This document shows positions 41,006-49,147 of a DNA stretch of 64,000 bases, in pieces (within the stretch, counting starts at the first letter, position 1; each line of letters begins with the position of its first letter). Location: assembly GCF_009696005.1 (NCBI RefSeq), contig NZ_VUMV01000008.1, positions 62,001 through 126,000 on the forward strand. The letters run 5' to 3'. Made by a program: the position numbers and the translations under genes. The DNA is from Bilifractor porci. GTDB lineage: Bacteria; Bacillota; Clostridia; Lachnospirales; Lachnospiraceae. A model generated the notes under the pieces. The model did not search any database. It was not told the origin of the DNA and saw nothing but the letters and a program-made list of their open reading frames with translations.

Positions 41006-41647
41006 TCATAGCTGTTCCACCTTGCGGATAGGATGCCGGATTACAGTTTTACGTTTTTCCGGTGCTACTTTTCTGGCATCGCTGAGGTAGATTTCATGGT
41101 GCCTTCTTGCCTCGGTAATATCCAGTTCATATCTCTGACTCTCCATATACTGATGCATCAGATCTACGGTGGCGGGTTCATCATCGTAGGAGCCGATATG
41201 CATGCACTGCACGCAAAGGCCTTCTTCATAGTGCAGAAATTCTACTTTTGAGAAATTCACTTTCTTTTTCTTTGTCGCTTCAGCCACAGCCCAGTCAAAG
41301 TCTTCCTTTGTCACGAAGTCCGGCAGACGGATCACGGAGATCCACCGGAAGTTCTCTTTCTGAGAATAATCAATTCCCCTGATTCCATCCTGCCACCAGA
41401 AGCCTTCCAGCGGCGGAACAACATAGTCAAAATAACCTTCGATCTGATGCAATCCTTTTTTGCTCATCTTAATCGTAAAAGCAATGCCGTAAAGCAGGCC
41501 GATTGCGGCTTTGTATTCGCCGCCCTCCGCATTGGGATCTCCCTCTCCTCGAACAGCGATATAGTTCATGGGAGGCACTGTCACGATGGATGGCTTGTTC
41601 TTTGGCATATAAAACTCTTTGTATTCTTTCTTGAAATCAAATGCCAT
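41006..41647 (-). CDS. GyrI-like small-molecule-binding protein
   Basis: About 213 residues. It matches the GyrI-like/SOUL-type domain used by stand-alone ligand binders: DFKKEYKEFYMPKNKPSIVTVPPMNYIAVRGEGDPN at the start, AIGLLYGIAFTIKMSKKG, and FLHYEEGLCVQCMHIGSYDDEPATVDLMHQYMES. Such proteins bind cationic drugs and are often called 'DUF3781/GyrI-like'. Not part of an obvious operon. Confidence 0.82.
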   Translation of the reverse strand: MAFDFKKEYKEFYMPKNKPSIVTVPPMNYIAVRGEGDPNAEGGEYKAAIGLLYGIAFTIKMSKKGLHQIEGYFDYVVPPLEGFWWQDGIRGIDYSQKENFRWISVIRLPDFVTKEDFDWAVAEATKKKKVNFSKVEFLHYEEGLCVQCMHIGSYDDEPATVDLMHQYMESQRYELDITEARRHHEIYLSDARKVAPEKRKTVIRHPIRKVEQL

Positions 41648-41668
41648 GATCATAATCTCCTTATACGC

Positions 41669-42301
41669 TTACTCCATCGGAGTTCCGACTTCGATCAGAT
41701 TCCCGTCGGGATCATAGAAGCGAATCACCCTCTGACCCCAGCTGTGGGTCATCAGCCGGTTCACATAGACTGTATCCGGATAGAGTTCCTCCAGTTTCTG
41801 AATAAAGCCCTCGATATCACGTTCTTCAAAATACAGTTCGCTTGCATTGTTTTTGGGAATTATGTCTTTTCCCAGAAAGTTCTCCCAGATCTTTGCATCC
41901 TGCAGGACCAGTCCTTCCGACAGGATCATATTTCCGTCATTGTCCAGTACCGTTTCCAGACCGAACAGATCATGGTAATACTTTCTTGATCTTTCAATGT
42001 CCCGGACAACGATCAGCACATTTCTCAGCTTCATAGTTCCCCATTGCATCCTGTTCGCCCGGCAGTTCCTTATTCTCCTGAAATAAGCAGGGCTTAATGC
42101 TCCGTCGAACTTGCACTTCCGACACTTTACAAAAACAATATCCGTCTGTGTCACCGGTATGATCCGCACGAGGAAGCCGCAGATCGGACAACGCATTTCG
42201 CGCGTCTCTATGTTTTCAGCTTCCAGCCTGGAAAGCTCCAGCTTCCGCAGAACATCCGGCGACGGCGTATTGTATCTGGGATTACAGGTATAACCGCTCA
42301 T
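41669..42301 (-). CDS. Zinc-ribbon and VOC-domain fusion protein
   Basis: About 210 residues from the ATG at 42301 (GGGAGG upstream). Residues 1-85 resemble small zinc-ribbon proteins of mobile elements: YNTPSPDVLRKLELSRLEAENIETREMRCPICGF and KCRKCKFDGALSPAYFRRIR (two CxxC). From residue 89 (MKLRNVLIVVRDIERSRKYYHDLFGLETVLD) the protein is a glyoxalase/VOC-like domain. An internal ATG at 42037 would give the VOC domain alone. Fusion by loss of a stop between neighbouring genes is the simplest explanation. Confidence 0.75.
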   Translation of the reverse strand: MSGYTCNPRYNTPSPDVLRKLELSRLEAENIETREMRCPICGFLVRIIPVTQTDIVFVKCRKCKFDGALSPAYFRRIRNCRANRMQWGTMKLRNVLIVVRDIERSRKYYHDLFGLETVLDNDGNMILSEGLVLQDAKIWENFLGKDIIPKNNASELYFEERDIEGFIQKLEELYPDTVYVNRLMTHSWGQRVIRFYDPDGNLIEVGTPME

Positions 42302-43010
42302 CAGCTTTACCTCCCAGAAGGTTCTTCTCGACATATTCATCCAGTGGATGATACTCCAAAAGATCCAGTTCCCTCAGCCGGATCTGCATGGCGGAGAAGG
42401 AGACTCCCACCTGAGCGGCCATCCGGCTGATGATCCTGCGTTCTTCATTGGCATAGACGTTCTGCCCGTAGACTTTGAGCCGCCTGCCTTTATTAAAATC
42501 CCTCAAGGCCTGATCGACAGTGAACTGCGGCATCAGGATCACTGCCGCCAGCCGGTCGGCTTGGTTTTCAGTCATAGTCAGTTGTGCTTTCAGCTCCTGA
42601 AAGGTGTAGCCATGCTCGGAATCATAGATCCGATGGAACTGAGGCACAGGGTTATGCTTTTCAATCACGGAATGCGCGATCTCATAAGCAATGGTGAAGC
42701 GGCGCCGGCCGCTTTCCTTGTCCTGCCGGAGAAAGGAGTCCAGCACGATCGTCCCCAAAGGGAAACAAAATGAGACGATACTGCCTTTCCGCCTGATCTT
42801 CAGCGGTGTCCTGCCGTCGGCGAGGAATTCGACCTTATCCCGGTCCTCCTCGGCAAATGTTTCAAATACTACAGTCATTCCCAGATAATTAGCCAAGCCT
42901 TCGATGTCGATGCACCGGGCGGCCATCTGCACGTGGGCGTTCTCCAGATAATGCCGGGTCAGCCCTTCTCCGAGCTCCTCGAGCTCACGGTTTGAAATGT
43001 ACGTACTCAA
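42282..43010 (-). CDS. ImmA/IrrE-like protein with altered HExxH motif
   Basis: About 242 residues if translation starts at TTG 43010, which has GGAGGTGGATTC upstream and overlaps the preceding stop (TTGA). The domain order matches ImmA/IrrE metallopeptidases: EGLANYLGMTVVFETFAEED, FTIAYEIAHSVIEKHN in place of the usual HExxH, and NQADRLAAVILMPQFTVDQAL. The first zinc ligand His is Tyr here (YEIAH), so peptidase activity is doubtful. ImmA cleaves element repressors to trigger transfer; a degenerate copy may have a binding role. It ends inside the next gene's start region. Confidence 0.8.
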   Translation of the reverse strand: MSTYISNRELEELGEGLTRHYLENAHVQMAARCIDIEGLANYLGMTVVFETFAEEDRDKVEFLADGRTPLKIRRKGSIVSFCFPLGTIVLDSFLRQDKESGRRRFTIAYEIAHSVIEKHNPVPQFHRIYDSEHGYTFQELKAQLTMTENQADRLAAVILMPQFTVDQALRDFNKGRRLKVYGQNVYANEERRIISRMAAQVGVSFSAMQIRLRELDLLEYHPLDEYVEKNLLGGKADERLYL

Positions 43011-43215
43011 GAAGAATCCACCTCCATACGGACCGGTTCCACATACCACCTGTTTCCGGTCCGGTAAATATATTTTTCCGCACTACCGATCAATACCGTG
43101 TCGCGAATTCCTTCAAATTCATGGTCTGCCGGAGCCGCGACATGAATCGTGCGCGTGATCTCCCAGACCTGTCCGTCTTCCCACTCCAGACTTTCCGGGC
43201 GGATCGTCCCGTCCG
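43007..43215 (-). pseudogene. Small mobile-element protein, 5'-truncated
   Basis: A minus-strand frame reading RPDGTIRPESLEWEDGQVWE, then THVAAPADHEF-like sequence and SAEKYIYRTGNRWYVEPVRM to TGA at 43009-43007. Such roughly 95-residue proteins are commonly found directly upstream of ImmA in Firmicutes integrative elements. The 5' end is missing: upstream of about 43215 the DNA belongs to the rhodanese-cyclophilin gene in another frame. This marks a recombination junction. Confidence 0.7.
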
Positions 43216-43851
43216 GCCGATCGGGCCGACCTGCTCGAAGCCGCCATACATGGACATCTGTATGGTCAATGGTTTTTCTTTGACAATCTCCCGCAATGCA
43301 TCTACGGAATCATTTTCTTCCCAGATCACCGGGACTTCTGCGTCTCCGATTTTCAGCTTCATGTCTGTTTTCTCCTCTGTTATCTGCATTTCCGGCTCAC
43401 TTTCCTGTGAAGTATCTGTATCCGGTTCTTTCGTAACGACTTCACCGGTCCAGTCATTGATCCCGCCGAACTCATAGACATTGATATAACCCATATCAAA
43501 AAGCTTCTGAGCCGCCTGCTTGCTGCGGTTCCCGCTCCGGCAGTAAATAAGAATAATCTGATCAAAGTCCGGGAGTTCCTCCGGCGGCTCCGTCCCGATG
43601 CTCTCGTTCGGAATACAGATGGCGCCGGGGATATGTCCGGAGTCATATTCCTCCTGCATCCGCACGTCTACGATGATCTGCGTGCCGTCCTGCTCCATCA
43701 TCTTCTTTGCTTCATCCTGTGAGATCTGCGTATAACTGCGGACCATATCTTCGCCGTCCATGACCTGAGGGCCGGAGGAGCAGGCCGTAAGCAGCAGAGC
43801 AAGGAGTGTAAAAAGGATCAGTCCGCAGCTGATACTATTACTTCTTCTCAT
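43090..43851 (-). pseudogene. Rhodanese-cyclophilin-like lipoprotein, 3' end replaced
   Basis: Start at 43851, overlapping the upstream stop (ATGA). Signal peptide with lipobox LLLTAC (Cys near residue 24). Rhodanese domain residues 40-140 with active loop YCRSGNRSKQAAQKLFDMGY and VDVRMQEEYDSGHIPGA. A cyclophilin-like domain starts (MKLKIGDAEVPVIWEEN) and reaches MSMYGGFEQVGPIGR, after which the sequence turns into an out-of-frame reading of the adjacent mobile-element gene. The last third of the domain (the GDIVLYSG / SNSWSYTRL part seen at 18210) is missing. The rhodanese part may still be functional. Confidence 0.75.
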
Positions 43852-44747
43852 AATCTGCACACCATGATATATTCTTCGTCATTTTCATTGGTTATCTCAA
43901 ATCCGACATTCTTATACATCCGGACTGCATAGTTCGCTTTCTGCACAGCAAGCGACGCCTGTCTGTAACCTTGTTCTTTCAGCAGAGCCAGCATCCCACG
44001 CATCATCCTGGTACCGATTCCCTGCCTCCTGTATTCCGGAAGGAGAGATATGGCAAATGACGGAGTTTCGTCATCCACATGCCCGTAATCATTCATGATC
44101 CTCGTCCAGACAGCTCCAACCACATGACCATCGATCTCAGCTGCAAGGCAATGATCCGCAGGGGCGTTACCAAAACCTTCATAATAGAGCCGAAGCTCCG
44201 GACGTTCCACAATATCCCTTGCCGGCGGTGAGACTCCTTCCGGAATGAAGATCGCCTCGTAAAGGAAATCTTTCAACAGCTCCACTTCCTCAGGCTGCAG
44301 CTTTCGTATCACTATTCCTTCATGGATTTCCACCAGATCCTCTACATCCAAACACCGGAATCCGTGCTCCATCAAAAGCTCCGCCGTTACGCCCGCTCCA
44401 TCCACCAGCTTTCCGGTAAATGTGTCGTCATACCTCTGCTTCACACCGCAGCTTGGACTTCTTGACTGCAAGATGACCAGGTCCGACCGCTCGCGGATGG
44501 CGATCTCCAGGCACTTTGCGGCACCAGCTCGAAATTCCTTATCCACGATCCGGCCGTCTCTGGCCGTGACCACACCATCCCTGACCTCTGACGGAACACG
44601 CGGTGTAGGAAGTCCGCCCATCTGCTCCGGGCAGACTGTGATCACTTCATTTTCCTCCATCAACCGCAGGACTTTCTTGTTCCGGTTATTGCCGCCGTTA
44701 TACTTGCAGTTCTCACCTGCCAGACAGGCGCTGACCATGATCTTCAT
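43848..44747 (-). CDS. DUF523 and GNAT acetyltransferase fusion
   Basis: About 299 residues from the ATG at 44747, overlapping the deformylase stop. Residues 1-140 are DUF523: MVSACLAGENCKYNGGNN, CPEQMGGLPTPRVPSE and LQSRSPSCGV. Residues 150-299 are a GNAT fold with LLPEYRRQGIGTRMMRGMLALLKEQGYRQASLAVQKANYAVRMYKNVGFE, the acetyl-CoA loop RRQGIG being intact. The fusion probably reflects linked use; function unknown. Coupled to the deformylase-like gene and to the rhodanese lipoprotein downstream. Confidence 0.85.
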   Translation of the reverse strand: MKIMVSACLAGENCKYNGGNNRNKKVLRLMEENEVITVCPEQMGGLPTPRVPSEVRDGVVTARDGRIVDKEFRAGAAKCLEIAIRERSDLVILQSRSPSCGVKQRYDDTFTGKLVDGAGVTAELLMEHGFRCLDVEDLVEIHEGIVIRKLQPEEVELLKDFLYEAIFIPEGVSPPARDIVERPELRLYYEGFGNAPADHCLAAEIDGHVVGAVWTRIMNDYGHVDDETPSFAISLLPEYRRQGIGTRMMRGMLALLKEQGYRQASLAVQKANYAVRMYKNVGFEITNENDEEYIMVCRL

Positions 44748-45154
44748 ATGATAATCCCCGCAAGGTGATCGCATTCATGTTGAATGATCTGTGCCGTCCA
44801 GCCGGAATAGGACTGCCGGTGTTTCTTCCAGCTGCTGTCATAGTATTCAACCTCGATATTCTGATACCGCGTTGTTTTCCGGACGCCGGACAGGGACAAA
44901 CAGCCTTCCTCCGTCTCATACAGTGTATCCTTCTTCACAATGACCGGGTTATACATCACGACATTCATGATGCCCATGTTCACAATAATGATCTTTTTCT
45001 TTACGCCGATCATGTTTGCCGCCATGCCGACACAGTGATCCTGATTGGCCCGCAGGGTATCCATAAGATCCTGCCCGACGGACATATCCTGCTTTGTGGC
45101 AGCCTCGGATTTCTGCCCGAGGAAGAATACGTCTTTTACTATCGGTTTGATCAT
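44744..45154 (-). CDS. def: Peptide deformylase-like protein
   Basis: 136 residues. Motif 3 QHECDHLAGIII carries HExxH-type metal binding (HECDH); motif 2 EGCLSLSG is intact; motif 1 reads GMAANMIG, with Met instead of the usual Gln. Length and motifs fit the short clostridial PDF group, which removes N-formyl groups or acts on related substrates. Gene symbol assigned to the family; a housekeeping def may lie elsewhere. The start is at 45154; only 15 bases separate it from the Smr gene upstream. Confidence 0.8.
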   Translation of the reverse strand: MIKPIVKDVFFLGQKSEAATKQDMSVGQDLMDTLRANQDHCVGMAANMIGVKKKIIIVNMGIMNVVMYNPVIVKKDTLYETEEGCLSLSGVRKTTRYQNIEVEYYDSSWKKHRQSYSGWTAQIIQHECDHLAGIII

Positions 45155-45169
45155 TCACAGTCACCCTCT

Positions 45170-45418
45170 TCAATACAATTCCTTTAATATCAGCACTGTG
45201 ATCCCGGGATTGTCGCCGGGAATGATCCGCTTTACCTTAGACTCGTATCGGCACCAGTCGTAGATCATGGACCGAAGGCTTGTGCCTCTGTTATATCCAT
45301 GGATCAGCTGCAGTTGGTAGGTCGTCGGCCCCGCGGATGCTATGGCCTTATCGATGACCTTCATCGCTTCCTCCTGCCGCAGGCCGTGCAGGTCTATCTT
45401 TACAAACGCTTCGCTCAA
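45170..45418 (-). CDS. Smr-domain protein
   Basis: 82 residues, a single Smr domain: KIDLHGLRQEEAMKVIDKAI, LQLIHGYNRGTSLRSMIYDW and PGDNPGITVLIL. The DLHG and HGxNxGT motifs are those of the MutS2-type nicking domain, here free-standing. Possible RNA or DNA endonuclease activity. It lies 6 bases downstream of yaaA and upstream of the deformylase-like gene. Confidence 0.88.
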   Translation of the reverse strand: MSEAFVKIDLHGLRQEEAMKVIDKAIASAGPTTYQLQLIHGYNRGTSLRSMIYDWCRYESKVKRIIPGDNPGITVLILKELY

Positions 45419-45424
45419 ATGTAT

Positions 45425-46195
45425 TCACCTCCGAGATGGCTTCCCAGATATTTCTGTCCGGATAAAAACATATTCGTCAGCAGAAGAACGGTCTTCGTCA
45501 AAACGATACCCGCTCCACTTAAATTCTTTGATCTGCTCCGGATCCTCCGCATGAATACCGGCCATGAAGCGGACCATTTCACCTCTGGCCATCTTAGCGT
45601 AAACGCCTTTCTGAACCACGCGGCCGCCCGTGAGCTCACCAAATACACAGGTAATATAGCGGTCTTCCGGCCGGAGATATTTCTCAATACATTTCGAGTA
45701 TTCCTTCGAAGCCAGATTGATGAGGATCCGGCTTTCGTCTATCACTTCCTGATACAGGCTATCGCCCCAGAAGTCATACAGATTCTTATGCCCGCCGACC
45801 GTTGCCTTCGCCTGCATTTCCAGACGGTAAGGAACCGCGCCATCCAGAGGTTTCACCACACCATAAAAACCGGACAGTATTCGCAGATGTTCCTGCACAT
45901 AATCAAATTGGCCATCCTCAAATACCACCGGTGCCATGTAGGTATACTGGATGCCGTCATAGGCCAGCAAAGCAGGCGTCAGATTTTTCGTGAGGTCCAT
46001 ATGTGCGAATCGCTCTGCGCTTTGCCGGGCGATCTTATCGTTGCAGGCCCAGAGTGTTTTCTGTTCCTCGTAGGAGAGGCTCTGGATCCAGTCCTTCAGG
46101 ACCTCTGCACGATCCGTGAAGACCGGCAGCTCCGTACAGACAAAGGAATCCGTGTCCACCCGCATCTGTTTGGCTGGGGAAATGATAATCCTCAT
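45425..46195 (-). CDS. yaaA: Peroxide stress protein YaaA
   Basis: 256 residues, full length for the UPF0246/YaaA family. MRIIISPAKQMRVDTDSF at the start, LLAYDGIQYTYMAP near residue 90, LRILSGFYGVVKPLD near residue 118, and NLASKEYSKCIEKYLRPEDRYITCVFGE near residue 177. YaaA lowers free iron and protects DNA from hydrogen peroxide. A decayed second copy is at 8523-8764. Heads a cluster with Smr, deformylase, DUF523-GNAT and rhodanese genes. Confidence 0.92.
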   Translation of the reverse strand: MRIIISPAKQMRVDTDSFVCTELPVFTDRAEVLKDWIQSLSYEEQKTLWACNDKIARQSAERFAHMDLTKNLTPALLAYDGIQYTYMAPVVFEDGQFDYVQEHLRILSGFYGVVKPLDGAVPYRLEMQAKATVGGHKNLYDFWGDSLYQEVIDESRILINLASKEYSKCIEKYLRPEDRYITCVFGELTGGRVVQKGVYAKMARGEMVRFMAGIHAEDPEQIKEFKWSGYRFDEDRSSADEYVFIRTEISGKPSRR

Positions 46196-46223
46196 AGCAG
46201 TTCCTTTATTTCAAAACCTTCTA

Positions 46224-47474
46224 TCATACCGAAATGTCATATACCGCAATAGAAAGCACAACATCTGTATTGGTATCTTCTCTATGAAGAATACACTCCC
46301 ACATATTGCCCTTCCTTACCTTAAATTGCTTTGTGTTTTCCTGTATCCAACATTCTATCGTTCTGCGGATAGAAAAAAAATCCTTGTTATCCTTATTAAA
46401 AACAATTAGTGCGGTTTTCAAATCTTTCCATGTAGAATACCCAAACAACTGATCAAGTGCTTCTGAGAACTTCTTGATTCCATGCCAAATCTTACATTCA
46501 CCTATAAAAGCAGCCTTGTTCTCGAAAATGACATGTATATCTGTCTTTCCAATTTTCCGGAACGTTTCACCAGTGACAGCATTTTCGTAGTGTGTCCCCA
46601 GTGTTGTTATAATAAAATCTCTAAGCTCCTCTTCATCGTTTTTAATAAAAGTACGTGCAGTTGCTTCCATGGAGGAGCATACTCCATGAATAATATTCAA
46701 AATATTGGAATAATCTTCATTTGAAATACAGTATTCTGGTTCCGGCTGACGAAATCCAGGTTTTTCAACAGGCTTTCGCGTGACTCGTTTCAATGGAACA
46801 GGAGCGGATGTTGGCGCATTTTTGCTTTTTTTCAGAGGAATACTTAATGCTCTGCTAATAGCAGCAAAATCATTCGCCTTGTCTCGTCTCTTATTCAATA
46901 AACCTATAATGTTCTGACGCAATCCATCATTGTAACCTTTAATTCCAGCATTAACATAGTTAATCATCTGGCGATAATTTTTAAATTGCCCTTCAAACTG
47001 TCCAGCCACATACTGAGCCAAATTATCTGAATGAACTTTCAAATTATCTTTTGTGTTTTCTATGACAATAACAAGCGACCCCAATTCTTCGCCTTGAGGC
47101 GCTGTTACAGAGGAAACCGAAAACCGGGTCATGATAAAAGTGGATGGTTTCAAATATAGTAAATTGGCATCTCCATCAAACGGAATCTTAAAAGAGATAC
47201 TATACCCGTCCACGTTATAATACTCTGGCTCATAAGGATCCATCCTATGCCAAGTGTTATACTGTTTTAATACGGATTCTGAAATGCTTTGTTCTATGTT
47301 GCTCTCATATAGTATTATGGGATCTATATAATACTTTGATTGAAAATAATCAGCCCACTCTTCTATATCACAAGTGCAAATCTGCTGATCCGAAAAGCCT
47401 TGTATTTCTTTTTCAAGTTCTTTATATCTCTCCGCAGTATATTGTGATAGCTCTTTTCTCGAAAATAATTCCAT
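46224..47474 (-). CDS. Putative defence protein with PD-(D/E)xK-like C-terminus
   Basis: 416 residues. The N-terminal 230 residues are alpha/beta with no known motif, then a Lys/Pro-rich linker (KSKNAPTSAPVPLKRVTRKPVEK). The C-terminal domain (about 240-390) has ETFRKIGKTDIHVIFENKAAFIGECKIWHGIKKFSEALDQLFGY: an Asp followed 16 residues later by ECK is the spacing of PD-(D/E)xK nucleases. Similar architectures occur as single-gene antiphage systems. AAGGAG lies 13 bases before the ATG. Flanked by the YaaA cluster and the WYL regulator. Confidence 0.6.
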   Translation of the reverse strand: MELFSRKELSQYTAERYKELEKEIQGFSDQQICTCDIEEWADYFQSKYYIDPIILYESNIEQSISESVLKQYNTWHRMDPYEPEYYNVDGYSISFKIPFDGDANLLYLKPSTFIMTRFSVSSVTAPQGEELGSLVIVIENTKDNLKVHSDNLAQYVAGQFEGQFKNYRQMINYVNAGIKGYNDGLRQNIIGLLNKRRDKANDFAAISRALSIPLKKSKNAPTSAPVPLKRVTRKPVEKPGFRQPEPEYCISNEDYSNILNIIHGVCSSMEATARTFIKNDEEELRDFIITTLGTHYENAVTGETFRKIGKTDIHVIFENKAAFIGECKIWHGIKKFSEALDQLFGYSTWKDLKTALIVFNKDNKDFFSIRRTIECWIQENTKQFKVRKGNMWECILHREDTNTDVVLSIAVYDISV

Positions 47475-47545
47475 TTTAGCTATCTTCAGCTCCTTTTATA
47501 TCATTAATTTTGAAATTCAAATCATGTCGCGATACCACGTTGTTT

Positions 47546-48490
47546 CTAATAATTCAGCGCCTTCCGAGCCATCTCCCTATACTCCGTCACCGCTTCCTCC
47601 GGTCCTTCGATCCGTACCTTGCCTCCCCACTGGAACACCCAACTGTAGAAAGTGGGAGAGGTACAGACCTTCACTTTCGTCCGAAAATGCTCCGGATCTG
47701 CCTTCTTGACGGTGATATCCATACCGAACTTGTCCAGAACACCCTTCATGACTTCGTTTGCGCAGAGGAGAGTTACTTCCTGCGGCTCTTCGTTGTCGTA
47801 CATGCAAAAGACTTCCCGTGTATAACGGGCTACATCGAAATCCTCCGGCACCGGCTGAGCGTTTTCATTCAGAATATCCAGTGTTTTGAGGATCCTGTCC
47901 ACACGATAGGTTCTGGTCTCTTCCTGCTCATGGTTCCATCCGACCAGATAGTAATAGTCACCGTTCCAGATCATGGTGTACGGACTGACAATATATGGCT
48001 TTCCTTCGTTCCGCAGGAACTGCTTTTTCCTGCCGTCAAAGTCGGTGTAGTAGAAGGAGATCTGCTTTCCGGCATTGATCGCCTCATTGATAGCATCGAC
48101 GATGTAGTAGCCCTTTTCATTTGCGGATCTGACCCGGCCGGAAGTATGCAGGTTTCTCTTGAGGTTCGCCGCGCTGGCCTCGCTGGTCAGCTTCAGAAGT
48201 TTCTCCACCAGCAGGCGGCTCTTTTTCTCCGTGATGAACTTGGAGGATTCCACCGCGTCGATCAGAATCTTCAGCTCCGGAAGCTCGAAGTTGCTGTTCT
48301 CCAGATAATATTTGTTCTGGCGCGAACGTCTGGCGTGAACATCAAAGCCAGCCGCTTTCAGCATCTCTATATCGCCCGGTACAGTTGTCCGGTGCATTGA
48401 GATACCGTGCTCCTTCTCCATAATGTTCCGGATCTGGTTAGTCGTCAGCTGATGCTCCGCGTCGGTATGCTGCAGAAGAAGCTGATACAT
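47546..48490 (-). CDS. WYL-domain transcriptional regulator
   Basis: About 314 residues. An N-terminal winged helix (TTNQIRNIMEKEHGISMHRTTVPGDIEMLKAAGFDV) is followed by the WYL-type domain (EKGYYIVDAINEAINAGKQISFYYTDFDGRKKQ, SPYTMIWNGDYYYLVGWN) and WCX extension. WYL proteins bind nucleic acid or nucleotide-like ligands and often control defence islands. The conserved first helix (NWNDIRLRVLY) lies upstream of the ATG at 48490 in the same open frame, so the true start is probably a little upstream, overlapping the SGNH gene. Confidence 0.85.
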   Translation of the reverse strand: MYQLLLQHTDAEHQLTTNQIRNIMEKEHGISMHRTTVPGDIEMLKAAGFDVHARRSRQNKYYLENSNFELPELKILIDAVESSKFITEKKSRLLVEKLLKLTSEASAANLKRNLHTSGRVRSANEKGYYIVDAINEAINAGKQISFYYTDFDGRKKQFLRNEGKPYIVSPYTMIWNGDYYYLVGWNHEQEETRTYRVDRILKTLDILNENAQPVPEDFDVARYTREVFCMYDNEEPQEVTLLCANEVMKGVLDKFGMDITVKKADPEHFRTKVKVCTSPTFYSWVFQWGGKVRIEGPEEAVTEYREMARKALNY

Positions 48491-48522
48491 ATACAGGACT
48501 CGCAGACGGATGTCATTCCAGT

Positions 48523-49125
48523 TCAGGTTCGGATCGACCTCGATTGTAGTGGCCGCCTTTTTGCCTTCTGATCTGCCTGGATCACGGCCGCAATGGTCTC
48601 GGCTGCAAGACGGGACCCAGTTTCGCTCGGATGCTGGCCATCCTCTGCATACAGATCCTGAGAATCAGCCAGTTCATAGAATTTCTGCCCAACCTCCGCG
48701 ATCAGCGCATCGTTCTGGTCGGCGACTTCGCGATAGGCATCGTGCAGGCCCTGCACCATCTCGTCATAGCTTATATCCATCTCTGCCATGGCCTGGCTGT
48801 CTTTCTGATAAGCCCAGGTAGCAAATAGAAGAGGAGTGGCACCTTCTTCTCTGATCCAGGCACAGAGCCGTCCGGCATTCTTCAGGAAGGAATTCCGCGA
48901 AGTGACCGGACCATTGCTCATTTCCTGCAGGACTACGTAATCCCAGAATTCGTTTTCCAGAGCGGCCTGCGTTTTAGCGCCGGTCTTTGTCTTCGGATTG
49001 AGCTGCTCTGCCAGACGGGCTCCACCGCGGGTGTGATGTACGACCTCCGCGCAGGTCAGTTCCGCCAGCATGGCAGGCATATCATTAGCAAATGTAAAGC
49101 TGTTGCCAAGCATTAGGATACGCAT
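48523..49125 (-). CDS. SGNH/GDSL-fold hydrolase-like protein
   Basis: 200 residues. GDSL motif block I is MLGNSFTFANDMP; block V is DGQHPSETGSRLAAE (Asp-His pair). Between them the Asn/Gly oxyanion blocks are less clear. SGNH enzymes hydrolyse esters or acetyl groups; the target is unknown. It is downstream of the Kiwa genes (22-bp gap) and just upstream of WYL. The last 12 residues (RRPLQSRSIRT) look drifted and overlap the WYL N-terminus. Confidence 0.7.
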   Translation of the reverse strand: MRILMLGNSFTFANDMPAMLAELTCAEVVHHTRGGARLAEQLNPKTKTGAKTQAALENEFWDYVVLQEMSNGPVTSRNSFLKNAGRLCAWIREEGATPLLFATWAYQKDSQAMAEMDISYDEMVQGLHDAYREVADQNDALIAEVGQKFYELADSQDLYAEDGQHPSETGSRLAAETIAAVIQADQKAKRRPLQSRSIRT

Positions 49126-49147
49126 TATATTCTCCCTACACTAATGT

